From NCBI GenBank assembly GCA_021442155.1, contig CM038223.1, positions 36,740,983 to 36,804,982 on the forward strand: a DNA stretch of 64,000 nucleotides, written 5' to 3'. This stretch comes from Cymbidium sinense. Its lineage: Eukaryota; Streptophyta; Magnoliopsida; Asparagales; Orchidaceae. Position 1 is the stretch's first letter; each line of letters opens with the position of its first letter. Positions 36,801 through 47,679 of this stretch are shown here, one piece after another. The notes below the pieces were generated by a model, which saw only the letters and a list, made by a program, of their open reading frames with translations, ran no database searches and was not told the origin of the DNA. A program made the translations under genes and the position numbers.

Positions 36801-37099
36801 AGGCAATAGGGTAGGAAAGTTCTCCTAAGTCCCCAAGGCACAACCTATTCCTATAACTAACTCTTCTAAATCTCTAGGGTTAGGTTAAGTGTTCATCTAA
36901 TCACTAGAAGTATCTTAAGATTAAAGAACTCTTAGTGTTTATAAGAGTACTATATCTATGATGAGAAAGTTGAGAGCTCACTCCAAAATGAGGTTAACAA
37001 AGGGTGTCCAATAGGTGTGGTGTGATTGACAAGGCATACCACACATATTGGTGTTGACCGAGATGATCAATAACGTCCGAAGAATCAAAAACACTAATA

Positions 37100-39400
37100 G
37101 GAATGAACTACTCCTGAACCTGAGATCTAGAAAGAATCAAGATCTTAATACACTACAACTCCACTCATACTGAGGGCATAAGGGTGGAGGGAGGGATCTA
37201 CTAAGGGATCAAGCCAATGAACCTTCCATTAGGGAAGCAAGTTCAGGTTATCCACTTGGGATAGGATTCGATGCAAGATATGATTTGGGTAGAATTTCCA
37301 CTAGGGATTAGAATGTATAACCCGCCAGGGATAGATGCATGAACCTTCTACTACGCAAGCAGGTTCAGGTCATCCACTAGGGATAAGGATTTGATGAGAT
37401 TTCTTTTGAGGGTGCACTCGCTGGGGAATGCAACTCCTCTAGGGAGGTCGGGATGGTCTATGTCCGTTGGGGCAATGTTGGTTGATTTTTTGTTTAAGTT
37501 TTATATTTCAAGATGAACCCTATTAGTTTGTAATGGACCGCACTGAGAAGGGGCCTTATCGGCCTAGGCCTGTCTCAGATTTATTATTCCAAAGGGGTAG
37601 TTCACCAGCCACATAGTAGAACTATCCCACCAAAAGAGGTTGCCTTTCGGTGTACAACGACTATGCTAGGAGGAAAGCATAGCAGACTCACATCCCCAAC
37701 AATAAGGAACAATTGCTGGGGTGATCTGTTGGATACAACAAATCGAACCCAACCTAGGGCGACTACTAAATTAATGTCATTGGGGGACTTATATCAATTT
37801 AGAAATACTTAGGATAATGTCATTTGATTGAATTGTACTTATTTTAATTTTATTTATTTTAATTTGATGGATCCCTCAGTGTGCGATGGATCCACTAAGA
37901 AGGGGATAATGTCAATCTAGACTTGTCTTAGATTTACAAATCCAAAGGGATAGTCTACTGGTCGCAAGGTTGAATTAACCAGCCCAGGGGATGTCTTTCA
38001 GTGTGCAATGGTCAAGTGGGGACTCAGATCCTCCTAGACAAGGAACCATTGGGGTGATTGATTGCTTGCACAACAAATTGAACCCGACCTAAGGCTGCCT
38101 GTTGATTTACAATGGTCATGTTGGAAAGAATGCATAGTAGACTTATATCCTTCCAAGCAAAGGTGACCATCGGGGTGACTTGTTGGTGGCACAAAAAGTT
38201 GAACCTGACCTAAGGGCGACTACTGAGAGAGTGCCGACCTAGGGAGTTATCTCAACTCAAGGTAGTCAGGCAATTCCTATAGGGAGTTTTGCTGACACTG
38301 CCATAAAGATAGGACACTTGCTTGGGAAAGGGGCCGCTGGGGGCTTGAATTCTTAATCCACAAGCGAATATATATTTAGTTTGTTTTATATTTGCATGGA
38401 CCCTGTTGGTTTACAAGGAACCACACTAAGAAGTAGCTCATATCAACCTAGTCCTATCTCAAACTTACTGGTCCAAGGGAGAATCTACACATCAGCTAAA
38501 CAAATTCTCCAACCATAGGGCTGGCTACTAGGAAAGGGGGACTATCTAATCCAAGAGTAACTGGGGTAGTGTCTAAATGGGGTCATTAAGGACATGATCC
38601 AAATAAAGTGCCCACAGGGGAGGTGTCACTAGCGACATTATCCAAACCCTATAAAAGAAAGCCTGTAGGTATTCAGTAGCCAACTCAAGGAGAAAGAGTG
38701 GGGACTCACATCTGCTAAGAGCGGTGTATCCGTTGGGTGGGTCACCGTCAGCATGGCGATAACCAACCAACCTAAGGTGCCCATCAGTTTGCGATAATAA
38801 GTCTAGAAAGAAGGTGTGTAGGCTTACATCTTCCTAAGGCGAAACTGATTGCAGGGATACTATGTCTTCGGCTCGACAGTGGCTATTTGACCTAGGGTGG
38901 CTACTAAGTGAGGGGTCTCGTGTAAGGACTAAACCTAAGCTTGAAGTAGTCAGGAGGAAAGGAGCCACTAGGGGAATTATCCTAAACCTCAAATATACTC
39001 GACCAAGTTAGTGCATGATAGCTAGTTCAAGAAGAAAAGCGTGTAGGCTTACATCCTCTTAAAAAGTAAACATGGGGTAGCTCACTAGTTGCATGGTAAG
39101 GCCTACCAAACTGACAAGGTGCTCATTGATTTACAATGATCAAGTCAGGAAGAAAGCACGGGGACTCACATCCATCAGACAAGTGACCACTGGGGTGACC
39201 ACTAGGGTGACACACCAGCAAGGTAACATATCGACCCGACCTAGAGCAGCTAATGAGTGAGTGCCATAGGGGTCTTGCTTCCACATCAAAATAGCTCGAG
39301 ACAAAAGATATGTGTTCATTTGTATTGTGAAAGAGGGACTAGGATGCTGCTCAAGTTTTCTTACACCTACCTTAAACACGTCATGATGGATTCATAAGCG
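37100..39400. repeat. Complex degenerate tandem array, 3' region of the Tat element
   Basis: Several phrases recur. One is atgaacctt...gcaggttcaggt...atccact at 37217 and 37339 (122-bp period). Another is gatggaycc...cac-tgagaagggg...tgtctcagattta near 37530, 37870 and 38400. A third is the phrase acaatggtca...gaaagca...gactcacatcc...ggtgac...cgaccta-ggcgactac, with instances near 37640, 38000, 38120, 38690, 38790, 39030 and 39130. The spacing of 90-130 bp within larger blocks indicates a higher-order repeat. It lies directly downstream of the Tat integrase end. Tat-lineage elements are known for hypervariable 3' untranslated regions with tandem repeats. Confidence 0.78.
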
Positions 39401-39479
39401 AAAGATATTTCTAACACATAAGAGATGAAATTTGATATGAAAAAAAGTTTATTGATGATTATTTTTAAATAAGATTTAT

Positions 39480-40560
39480 GGATAATATTTCTTTAGGTAG
39501 AGCCTGTTGATTGGAAGCATAGGGCGCTCTCACTTACAGTTTATGAGCTGATAAGATCCTCCTTGGTAGGCATTCTTTATGGTAAAAGGGCCTTCCCAAG
39601 TGGGTTAAAACTTGCCTCCTATATTTTGATGGGCAATAATTGGTCTACTCAGAACTAAAATAAGCTCTCCTACTTGAAAAGCTCTAGGACAGACCAACTT
39701 GTTATGAGCTTGAATCATTCTGGATTTATACAACTCGAGGTTCTGGCATGCCTAGAGGTGTCTCTCCTCCAAACCTTTGAGCTCTTCTAACCATAACTTG
39801 GCATCCTGCTTTATAGTAATCTTACTTCCTTAGTGATGGGAGTTGAACTTTTAATGGTAGAACAGCTTCAGACCCATAAACTAAGGAGAATGGGGTAGAT
39901 TGAGTTGGAGTTCTGTATGTGATGTGGTAGGCCCACAAGGCTTCAACCAACTACTCATGCCACTGCCACTTATTATTGTTAAGTGTCTTCTTTAATATCT
40001 GGCTGAGAGTTTTGTTGAATGCTTCTGCTATACCATTTTCCCTCAGAAAAGAGATGATAGAGTATCTCCAATCTATACTGTGTCTTCAGGAAAAGCTATT
40101 AATTTTAGTGCTTTTAAATGCAATACCATTACCGGATATAATTTGTTGAGGAACCCTGAACTTATATACGATATGATTCTTGAAAAACTGGAGCACATGC
40201 AGAGCTGTGACCTCTCTGAGTGGGATCGCCTCTGGCCACTTAGAAAAGTAGTCGGTGGCAGCTAGAATGAATCGATGACCCTTAGATGGGGGATCAATTG
40301 GACCCACTATGTTAGTGCCCCAACACTCAAATTGCCATGAGGATAGTGTATGATGTAGAATGTTGAGTGGTTGATGTAGGACCACACCTTGCACCTGACA
40401 TTGGTGGCACCTCCTAACTACATCAATGTAGTCTGTAATCCTCAAGGGCTAGTAGTATCATAGTCTCTTGATCTTGGCTTTCACCTTCAGACTAGACTAG
40501 TGAGCTCCGCATAAACCTGAATGTACCTCAATCATGATCTTATGGGCTTCATGTTTGGCT
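39480..40560 (-). pseudogene. Tat integrase (catalytically damaged)
   Basis: The N-terminal zinc-binding HHCC module is recognisable: EVHSGLCGAH near 40520 and RCHQCQ near 40410. The core starts at QFECWGTNIVGPID, where the first catalytic Asp is Asn (codon at 40311-40313). ATDYFSKWPEA follows. Then comes IISGNGIAF, where the second Asp is Gly (40131-40133). The third catalytic residue, Glu, lies in AEAFNKTL near 40020. YRTPTQSTPFSLVYGSEAVLPL follows near 39890. The C-terminal part is broken by stops. An open piece covers 40086-40445. Two of three catalytic acidic residues are therefore replaced, each by a single transition. Confidence 0.9.
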
Positions 40561-40989
40561 AAACAATGTAACCACATATGATCGAAAGGCTGTTGGTATA
40601 AGGTGCCATCCACGAGAGCATATAAGAGAGCTCTCTATTTCACTTGATGGGCTAATGGCTTCTCTTGAGGTAGTATTCCTATGTTTAGGTAATCCATGAA
40701 TGGTTGCCTTCAATCTGACTCATCATCATTTTTGGCAATGAGAACCCCCTTCAAGAGAGAGTCTCTCGATGAGTTTAGAGTCAATAAGGGATAAGACTTG
40801 TCTATTTTAGACCCTTATTGGAATGGATTCATCTTCTGGGCATGCCAACTCCTTGGTGAGCTTAGCCAATGCATCTGCTCATAAAATTATCTCCTCAAGG
40901 AATCTTATAGATAGTGACCTCTGGGATTTTAGCCAGCAACTCCATGGTATTCTTATGGCAATGATAGAGCTTAGGCTTTAGAACTTTGT

Positions 40990-41300
40990 AAGACCCAGCA
41001 ATTTGGTTGATAACAAGCTAAGAAAATCCCTGAAGATGTTGATGCACTAGACGCATAATGTAATGACTAACTCCAGACCAATAATTAGAGCCTCATATTC
41101 GGCTTCGTTGTTGGTACATGGGTTGGACAGGTGATTTGAGAATCTCATCACATCACAATCCAAAGTTAGGAGAACTATTCCTACCCCTGCCTTTCTTGGA
41201 AGAGCAGATTATGGTTCTTCTCCTTTTTGAGAGGAAGCTGCACCATCAAAATACATCTCCCAACTGTGAATGCTAGTGTCCCCTAAATTCATGATTTGTT
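40990..41300 (-). pseudogene. Archaeal-type second RNase H (aRNH) of the Tat element
   Basis: Minus-strand motifs: WEMYFDGAASS near 41250, a GVGIVLL segment near 41180, and NNEAEYEALIIGLEL near 41090. This DG...GAG...NNxAEYEAL series is the additional RNase H domain found downstream of the normal RT-RNase H pair in Tat-lineage elements. The first catalytic Asp and the Glu are present, and the domain is interrupted by a stop after KGEEP. Its presence separates this element from Athila and from chromoviruses. Confidence 0.82.
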
Positions 41301-41475
41301 CATCGGGGAGGTCATCACTAAGCAGAGAATCAATAGAAAGTGGTTGTGCCATTAAGAAATCTACTAGTGCCTATCCTTTCATGGCACGGAGGGGTATGAA
41401 TGTGATATCAAACTATAATAAAATTATGGACCAACGTGCCAATTGTCCAGACAACATTGGTCGTGTCATGAGATA

Positions 41476-42590
41476 TTATAGTGGATTGATTCTAGAGATC
41501 AGATTCACTTTGCAAGAAAGCATGTAATGCTTTAGCTTTTGGGATGCAATGATTAAAGCTAAGCAATGCTTTTCAATAGATGGGTATTTTGCCTCAGTAG
41601 GGATTAGATGACAAATGAGATAGTAGAGAGCATTTTCTTTCCCTTCGTCATTGGTTTGAGCCAAAAAAGTGCCAAAGGATTTATTTAATGTAGCAGTGTA
41701 GAGGATCAACATTTTGCCCAGGATAGGGGCTGCTAGAACTGGCAGTGTCATCAGGTAGTGCTTGATGTCTTCAAAAGCATGCTGAGACTTATCATCCTGC
41801 TTAAACTTGGCATCCTTTTTGATAAGTGCTGAGAATGGCTGGCATCTTCCTGATAAGTTGGATATGAAGCGCCTTAGATATGCCAACCACCCTTGAAATG
41901 ATCTGAGTAGAGTTAGAATTTTAGGGGGTGGTATTTCCAATATTACTTTGATCTTCTACGGATCGATCTCTATTCTCCAATGCCAGACAATAAACCCAAG
42001 AAATTTCCCTGAAGCTACTCCGAATGCACACTTCATGGGGTTCATTTTAAGGTTATATTATCTTAACTATTTGAAAACTACTCTGAAGTCAAAGAGATGG
42101 TCTTTATTTTCTTTGCTTTTGACTACAAGATCATCGACGTAACATCGAAGATTCAAGTCATAGCTTGCTTATATGTAGCACCGACATTTTTAAGGCCGAA
42201 ATGCATGACCTCATAGCAAAATATTTCAATCAAGAATAAAAAAAATAATGTTTCTTTTATCTTTAGGGGCCATCTTTATTTGGTTGTATCCAGATGAGCC
42301 ATCCATGTAGAAGAAAATTACATGAGATGAGGCAATGTCCACCTTCAGTTACAAGATTGGTAGTGGAAATTCATCTTTTAGACATGCCTTATTTAAGTCC
42401 CTAAAATTGACACATATGTGAATTTGGCCATTTTTCTTCTTAACTGGGACGACACTGGCCAACTAGGTAGGATATTTTTCTTTCCAGATGAAACTAGCAT
42501 CGATCATTTTCTTGTCTTTAGAAATATCCTGCTGTTCAATGTCTAATCGCATGCATCTAGGAGTTTGCTTGATAGGGTTAGCGTTAGGTT
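41476..42590 (-). pseudogene. Tat reverse transcriptase and first RNase H
   Basis: The RT begins with pre-motif CMRLDIEQQ near 42550. Next come LASVVPVKKKNGQIHICVNF and RDLNKACLKDEFPLP (42380-42480), DGSSGYNQIKMAPKD near 42300, and YVDDLVVKS with an intact YVDD at 42130-42141. Then follow LKMNPMKCAFGVASGKFLGFIV and the RNase H part, with an open piece at 41476-41940 containing SALIKKDAKF, LILYTA and EKHCLALIIASQKLKHYM. Relatives have YxSxS or YLAVS-like residues where YTATL is seen. Several stops and frameshifts occur in the RT palm. Confidence 0.9.
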
Positions 42591-42876
42591 CTATTGCTAG
42601 TTTGCAGACTACCATGTCAAGAGATAAATCAGGCATCTCTTCATAACTCTATGTGAAAGAGTCCTTAAACTAAGTCAATAGCCTAACTAAGTCATTGGTT
42701 TTAGTTTCATTCAACAAAAGAACTAATGCATGCTGAACATTGATTATCTTTAGTTTCTAAGTTTATTTCTTTGAGCTCATTGATGGTTGACTTGATCTCT
42801 TCTTCAACCTCTGGTGGTGCATCTTTGACTTCAAAATCATTTGGAGCATTTGAAGTTTCTAAGCACACCTCTTCAT

Positions 42877-43935
42877 ATTAGTTTTCTTGATGTAGTATTC
42901 CACCTATTCTAATACTTGATGCATCATAAGTCACTTCAAAGACTTTATTGAAGTCAGAAAGTCTTAAGACAAGTGATGAAGTTATAAGACTTTTAATTTG
43001 TTGCATGAATCTTTTAGTTTCTATGGTCCATATAAACTTATCTTTCTTTAGAATGTCGATGATGGGGGTTACAATAGTACTAAAGTTTCTTATAAACCTT
43101 CTATAGAAAGTAGTTAATCTATGGTAATTTCTAACATTTGTAAAATGGTTTTTACTTGACCACTCAAAAATAGATTTGATTTTTGATGGGCTAGCTTTTG
43201 GTCCATTAGCATATATAATGAATCCTAAGAAAAAGACTTCCAGTTGATAGAAAAAAAAATATTTCTTAAGGTTTACATATAATTTTTCTAACCTTAACTT
43301 CTCTAATATAATTTTTAAATGATATAGATGTGACTTTTCATTTAGGCTATTGAAAAGAGTATCATAAAAATAGATTACAAGGAATTTACCAATAAAAGAT
43401 TTCAAAATAGTATTCATTAGTCTTATAAATGTGCTAGGGGCATTTGAAAGACCAAACAACATGACTAACCATTCATAAAGACCATCAAAAGTTTTGGACG
43501 TTATCTTCCATTCATTGCTTGGTCTAATCCTTATCTGATGGTATCTACTTATAAAATCAATTTTAGAGAATAATGATGAATCTAAAATAAGATATAGTGT
43601 ATCATCCAATCTAGGTATATAAAATCAATATTTTATTGTGATCTTATTTACTACTATATTATCAATACACATCCTCCAAGTTTCATCTTTCTTAGGAGTT
43701 AAAAGAGTAGGTGGAACATAAAGACTAAGACTTTCTTGTACAAAACTCTACTTTAAGAGTTCATCTACTTATAATGCTTAGTTGGATTCTTCTTAGAATG
43801 GGATAAATTAGATATTTATAAAATATGAATCAAATCTACATCATATTATATATCCTTTAATGGCGATAGCTCATTAAGTGTGTCATCGGAGATCAAATCA
43901 TGAATTCAAGTAATAGATCTATGACTACAATAGGT
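42877..43935 (-). pseudogene. Chromovirus reverse transcriptase, chromo-2 (left part)
   Basis: An open piece at 42878-43609 (243 codons) contains LFSKIDFISRYHQIRI, GLYEWLVMLFGLSNAPSTF, KFLVIYFYDTLFNS and NYHRLTTFYRRFIRNFSTIV. This order is typical of plant Ty3/gypsy chromoviruses of the CRM/Reina/Galadriel kind. The catalytic box YFDD is YFYD (43361-43372), so one essential Asp is lost. Upstream to 43935 the linker continues with stops (ELSPLKDI, CIDN, NKITIKY). It ends abruptly at ILHQEN at 42877, fused to Tat sequence, and at 43935 where the SIRE copia begins. The protease and gag of the same element resume at 52.7 kb. Confidence 0.87.
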
Positions 43936-45189
43936 TGTTGACTTCATGAGCCCCATCTCATATGAGATTGAATTTTATGATAACAAACACATGTTCAATT
44001 GCTACTAATCAAATTAAATTCAAGTGTAAGAAAAATTCTTTAGCTCTTGGTTCTTCAGTTACATTAGAATGCTAAAGCTTTTGGACATGGACTAGGTGGA
44101 TATTTTTCTAAGAATAACTATATTAAGGAAAATAAAATGCTCACTAAAATAAAATATATCATTCATTTTAAAATAATCTATTTTAAATTATTCATAAACA
44201 CTATATTTCATATTTACATTTATTCTTTAAAATTATTCATTTTTGTATAATGTAAACTAAATGCATAAACCATGTTACCTTTATTGTGCTTCCATGCAAG
44301 TTAAATTATGTTCACATCTCATTAAACTATTTTCATGCTAAAATATATTCATTATCCATTTATTACATGCAAAAAATTTAATTATCTTGAAATTATTCTT
44401 TATATTATTTTTTCTCTCCTATTATTCTAGTTTTCTCTCTCCTATACTATTTTTCATCTTAAACCCTTTTGGACAAATGTTTTTATGATTATTTAATAAA
44501 TAAATTGTTTGTGAGTTATTCAAATCATTTCCATAATTATCCCATATTTTTATAAATTAAATAATTCATTTATTTGAATCTTTAATTTGAATTATTTTTG
44601 AACTCAAATTGAGTATTTCTTTGATTACATATGAAAATTTGAACTCCTCTTTTTATGGAATGTTATGTGGTTTATCATATGCTAATCAACTTTATTTAAT
44701 TTGAATTTATTTAAGTTAATTCAAATTCAATTAAAATAAACCATGGAATGTTTTTTCTTTCCTTTTATATAAATTTTATTTTTGGAAACCTCCTTTGGCC
44801 AATCATATCTTTACTCAAATTAAAATTAATATATTGATGAAATTTGATTTAAACTCTCCTAAGATCTAATCCATCATTATTTAATTTAAATTAAGTAAAT
44901 TAAAATAAATTTAATCTATTTTTAGAAAGTATCTTGGCTAAATTTTATTAATTCCTTTGATTTAATTTAAAATGTTCTAGAATTATATCTTTCCCTCCTT
45001 CATTCAATCAAGATGAATTGATTGAATATTCCATGATATATCATTAAATATTAATTGAATACCATCATGGAAACTTCCTTTTGGTCGACCATATATCATG
45101 CTTAACTTAAATTAATCAAAATTTGAATTATTCCCTTTTTCACTTGGACAATTAATTGTGTCATGACTTATTGGTAATAATTCAAACTC

Positions 45190-45190
45190 T

Positions 45191-45265
<75 letters not shown>
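45190..45265. repeat. Compound microsatellite (CT)n(CA)n(CT)n in the 5' LTR
   Basis: CT run 45190-45216, CA run 45217-45235, CT run 45236-45265. The corresponding place of the 3' LTR (about 52197-52211) has only a short ctctctctctct. The expansion therefore arose after insertion, or the 3' copy contracted. The minus-strand open frame over it is an artefact of the repeat. Confidence 0.95.
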
Positions 45266-45271
<6 letters not shown>

Positions 45272-46460
45272 ACCCTCAAAAGCATTAACTTCTTAATTAC
45301 ACTTACCATTGTATATTTTCTCTTCGTTGCCTAGGATGAATTTCCTCTTATATAATTTGAATTTCAAATTTATTTTTAAATTAAACCAATCTTTGATATT
45401 AAATTCCTTCCTATTTCTCCTTGGTCGAATCATTCACTCATGCGAATTAATTTTATTTTGATTATCTTATGTTTAAAATAATTTCAAATGAGTTTTGCTT
45501 CTATTTTTCCTCCCCTTAGCCGACCCACTTGACCCCTTGTCTTATTAATAATGTTTCTTAGACTAAGTTAATTTCTCTTGAAAATATCTCTCATCAAAAA
45601 ATTTCTCTATTGGCTCAATTTTTGCAAAACCTTTGGAGATCCTTTTTTGGTTAATCAAGTGCTAATCTCTTCGTCTTTCTTCCATGTTCCAACCTACAAG
45701 TGATTGGCTTGAAGATTGCACAAAGAGTTGGTAGATTGGTGGAAATCCCTCTTGGCCGAAAGCTATACAAGGTTCCTTAAATTTATTTTATTGCTACTCT
45801 TATGTGAGACCTTAATTTCTTTCATGGGCTAAGATTCTTTGGTATTTGTTCAATTTTATTTGAGCTTAACACATCCATTCATATACTTTCTCAATTTGGC
45901 TGAAAGCTTTATTTTTTTTTTGATTAAAATTTTGTGTTTGCAAACTCTTCTCTTCTTTTTATTTTTATATATGCTAAAGTGAAACTTATGTTGTGATAAT
46001 TAGTTCATAAAGAACACTTGTAAGTTGAAAGTTTTTTTGTCTCTTAAATAGTCTCATACTTTGCATAAGTAATATTTCTTTTAAAAAGAGATTTCATTTG
46101 AGTTTATGTGATTTAAGATTCCATTTTCATTTCATATTTTCGAAAACTCTAAGTCTCCTTCTAACAAGTGAGTGATTTAAGTTTCAAATCATTATTATGC
46201 TATATTTCAAATCTTGAATCAAATCACTTTGATTTCAAGTTATTATATTCACATCAAATAGATTAAACATTCATGTAAATAATATACATCATTCAAGTTT
46301 GATTTTTACTTTCAAATTTAAATATCAATTAAAGTGCGCTGCCTTTTTTTTTTCTTTGAATTCACCTGCTTTAATATTGTTTGTAGTTGGATTTTGAAAG
46401 CAAAATTAGTTTAAAATTGAGAGTTAGATACTTTCATATTCCTCTTTCTTATTCTCTTGT

Positions 46461-46562
46461 TGGGTTGTACTTGCTTGTTAAGGAAAGTATGTGTTGGGTT
46501 GTACTTGCCCATTAAGGAGAGTACGTGTTTGGTTGTACATTCCTATGAAGGAAAGTATGAGA
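46461..46562 (+). repeat. Three tandem copies of a 34-bp motif in the SIRE 5' LTR
   Basis: Units start at 46461, 46495 and 46529. Each runs tgggttgtacttgc, a variable few bases, then aaggaaagta and tgtgt. The third unit is more diverged. They lie just upstream of the ggacgtaggc block, near the expected transcription start and R region. The 3' LTR is truncated before this point, so the copies cannot be compared between LTRs. Confidence 0.9.
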
Positions 46563-46857
46563 GATTTGTTGTAATCTCAACTTTATTTTTGTGAATTCCT
46601 AGCCTAGGTGGCTAGGCGTGGACGTAGGCCGGTTTTGGGTTTTGGCCGAACCACATAAAAATCTTTGTGTTCTCTTTCTTTATTTTTTTGCACTTTAGAA
46701 TTTTGCTTTTGATTTTCTATAATTTCATTTCACTAAAATATTATTATTAAGCAATTAAATTTTTTACAAAATTTAAAATTAAGTTTTCTAAAATTTATTA
46801 TTAAAACCTAATTTTTTGAAAAATCTAAAATACATAAATTTTCTACTAAACGATTGA

Positions 46858-47631
46858 ATGTAAGAGAAGAAACAGTATGCTTCAATTGCATAAAGTCCAG
46901 TCATATAAGAGGTGAGTGTCTAGACTTAGCTGAAAAATAAAAAGCTGAAAGAAAGAAGTCTTGGAAAAATAAAAAGGCTTAGAAGAAAAAGAAACAAACA
47001 CTTTGGGCAAACTCTGATTCAGAAGAATCAAGTGATGACACTATAGAGGAAGAAGCAAATATATATCTTACGGTTGAAGTGGATTCTACAAGTGAGGTAT
47101 GTGAAGATATTTCTTATAAAGAATTAAATGATGCATTTAATGAATTAGCACATGAATATAAAAAGCTGAAAAAAATTCAATATATTAAATAAAGAAAAGG
47201 AAAATCTAAAAATGCATGCTTCATCTTTAGAAAAATAATGTGCTGATTTAAAGGCTAAGAATGATGCTTTATTAGATCAATCAACACTTGTGGAGAAGTT
47301 GAAAAAGGAAAATTTATTACTTCATGCAAAATTAGATTCTTGTGGTAGATTACATTCACATGTTCCATTTGCTAGAAATAAGTCATCAAATGCATCAAAA
47401 TCATTTAAATTTAGACCTTACGCAAATTCAAATGTTACATGTGATTTCTGTAATAAAAAATCTCATGTATCTTTTGATTGTCATATAAGAAATTCTCAAT
47501 CATTTCCTAATTCAAACTTTATTTGGATGCTTAAAACTAAAATAGCTACACACACTACTCAACAATCATCACATATATTTTTATTTGGATGTGGACTCAA
47601 AAATGTTTGGGTTCCAAAAGTTGACCCTTAA
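46858..47631 (+). pseudogene. SIRE copia gag remnant with two zinc knuckles
   Basis: The first CCHC knuckle CFNCIKSSHIRGEC is at 46878-46919, followed by lysine-rich sequence and an acidic stretch (NSDSEESSDDTIEEEAN). A coiled-coil-like segment (YKELNDAFNELAHEYKKL) follows, and an open frame at 47290-47631 contains a second CCHC knuckle, CDFCNKKSHVSFDC, at 47440-47481. A long gag with acidic linker, coiled coil and knuckles is characteristic of SIRE elements. The N-terminal capsid-like half is missing: the 5' LTR runs almost directly into the first knuckle. Stops and a frameshift interrupt the coiled-coil part. Confidence 0.85.
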
Positions 47632-47679
47632 TTTTATTTTGTTAGAGTTTCTTCAGAGCAAAATAAAGAAAAAGGCATG

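Larger units (their letters stand above)
29655..37000 (-). mobile_element. LTR-like repeat unit U, copy U1
   Basis: The most complete copy in length (about 7.3 kb). The left end (gatcaagtacaatattaagg, about 29682) matches the U3 start (gatcgagtatagtatttaagg, 61366). The region 30000-31260 matches 62150-63400 and 56130-57350. The 34070-34110 block (gggattcaaatttactttac plus aaaagacca) matches 59465-59495. The region 34900-36800 matches the GGTCAA-rich part of U2. Orientation is minus, judged from the conserved TATA. A block of about 540 bp present in U3 (about 61545-62095) is missing near 29870. The right end passes near 37000 into the Tat 3' repeat array, suggesting it is the 3' LTR of that element. 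No polypurine tract was identified, so this link is inference. Confidence 0.72.
39480..42876 (-). mobile_element. Ty3/gypsy Tat-lineage retrotransposon, pol part
   Basis: The minus strand carries in order (right to left): a pre-RT linker (DAPPEVEEEIKSTINELKEI, about 42830), reverse transcriptase, RNase H, a second archaeal-type RNase H and integrase. Dual RNase H is diagnostic for the Tat lineage (Ogre, Retand and relatives). Gag and protease are missing because the sequence stops at about 42876, where a chromovirus RT begins. On the left it continues into a tandem array and repeat unit U1, plausibly its 3' UTR and 3' LTR. Stops and lost catalytic residues show it is dead. Confidence 0.88.
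43936..46750 (+). repeat. 5' LTR of the SIRE copia element
   Basis: Starts tgttgacttcatgagcc at 43936, after chromo-2 RT sequence. It is collinear with 50965-52705 over about 1.7 kb and then continues alone into the R/U5-like part near 46600-46700 (ggccgaaccacataaaaatc). The true end is uncertain because the primer-binding site normally found next to it (tggtatcagagc type) is absent and gag begins about 100 bases later. It contains a CT/CA microsatellite and three 34-bp repeats. Confidence 0.82.

Noticed and set aside
29655..42876. Calling 29.7-42.9 kb one Tat element with a proven 3' LTR
   Set aside because: Orientation and adjacency fit, but no polypurine tract or exact LTR border is visible at about 37.0 kb, so pol, array and U1 are annotated separately.
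43931..43935. taggt as target-site duplication of the SIRE copia element
   Set aside because: The right end of the 3' LTR is deleted, so no matching duplication can be tested.
45112..45309. Minus-strand open frame with Arg-Glu and Cys-Val runs
   Set aside because: It is a translation of the CT/CA microsatellite.
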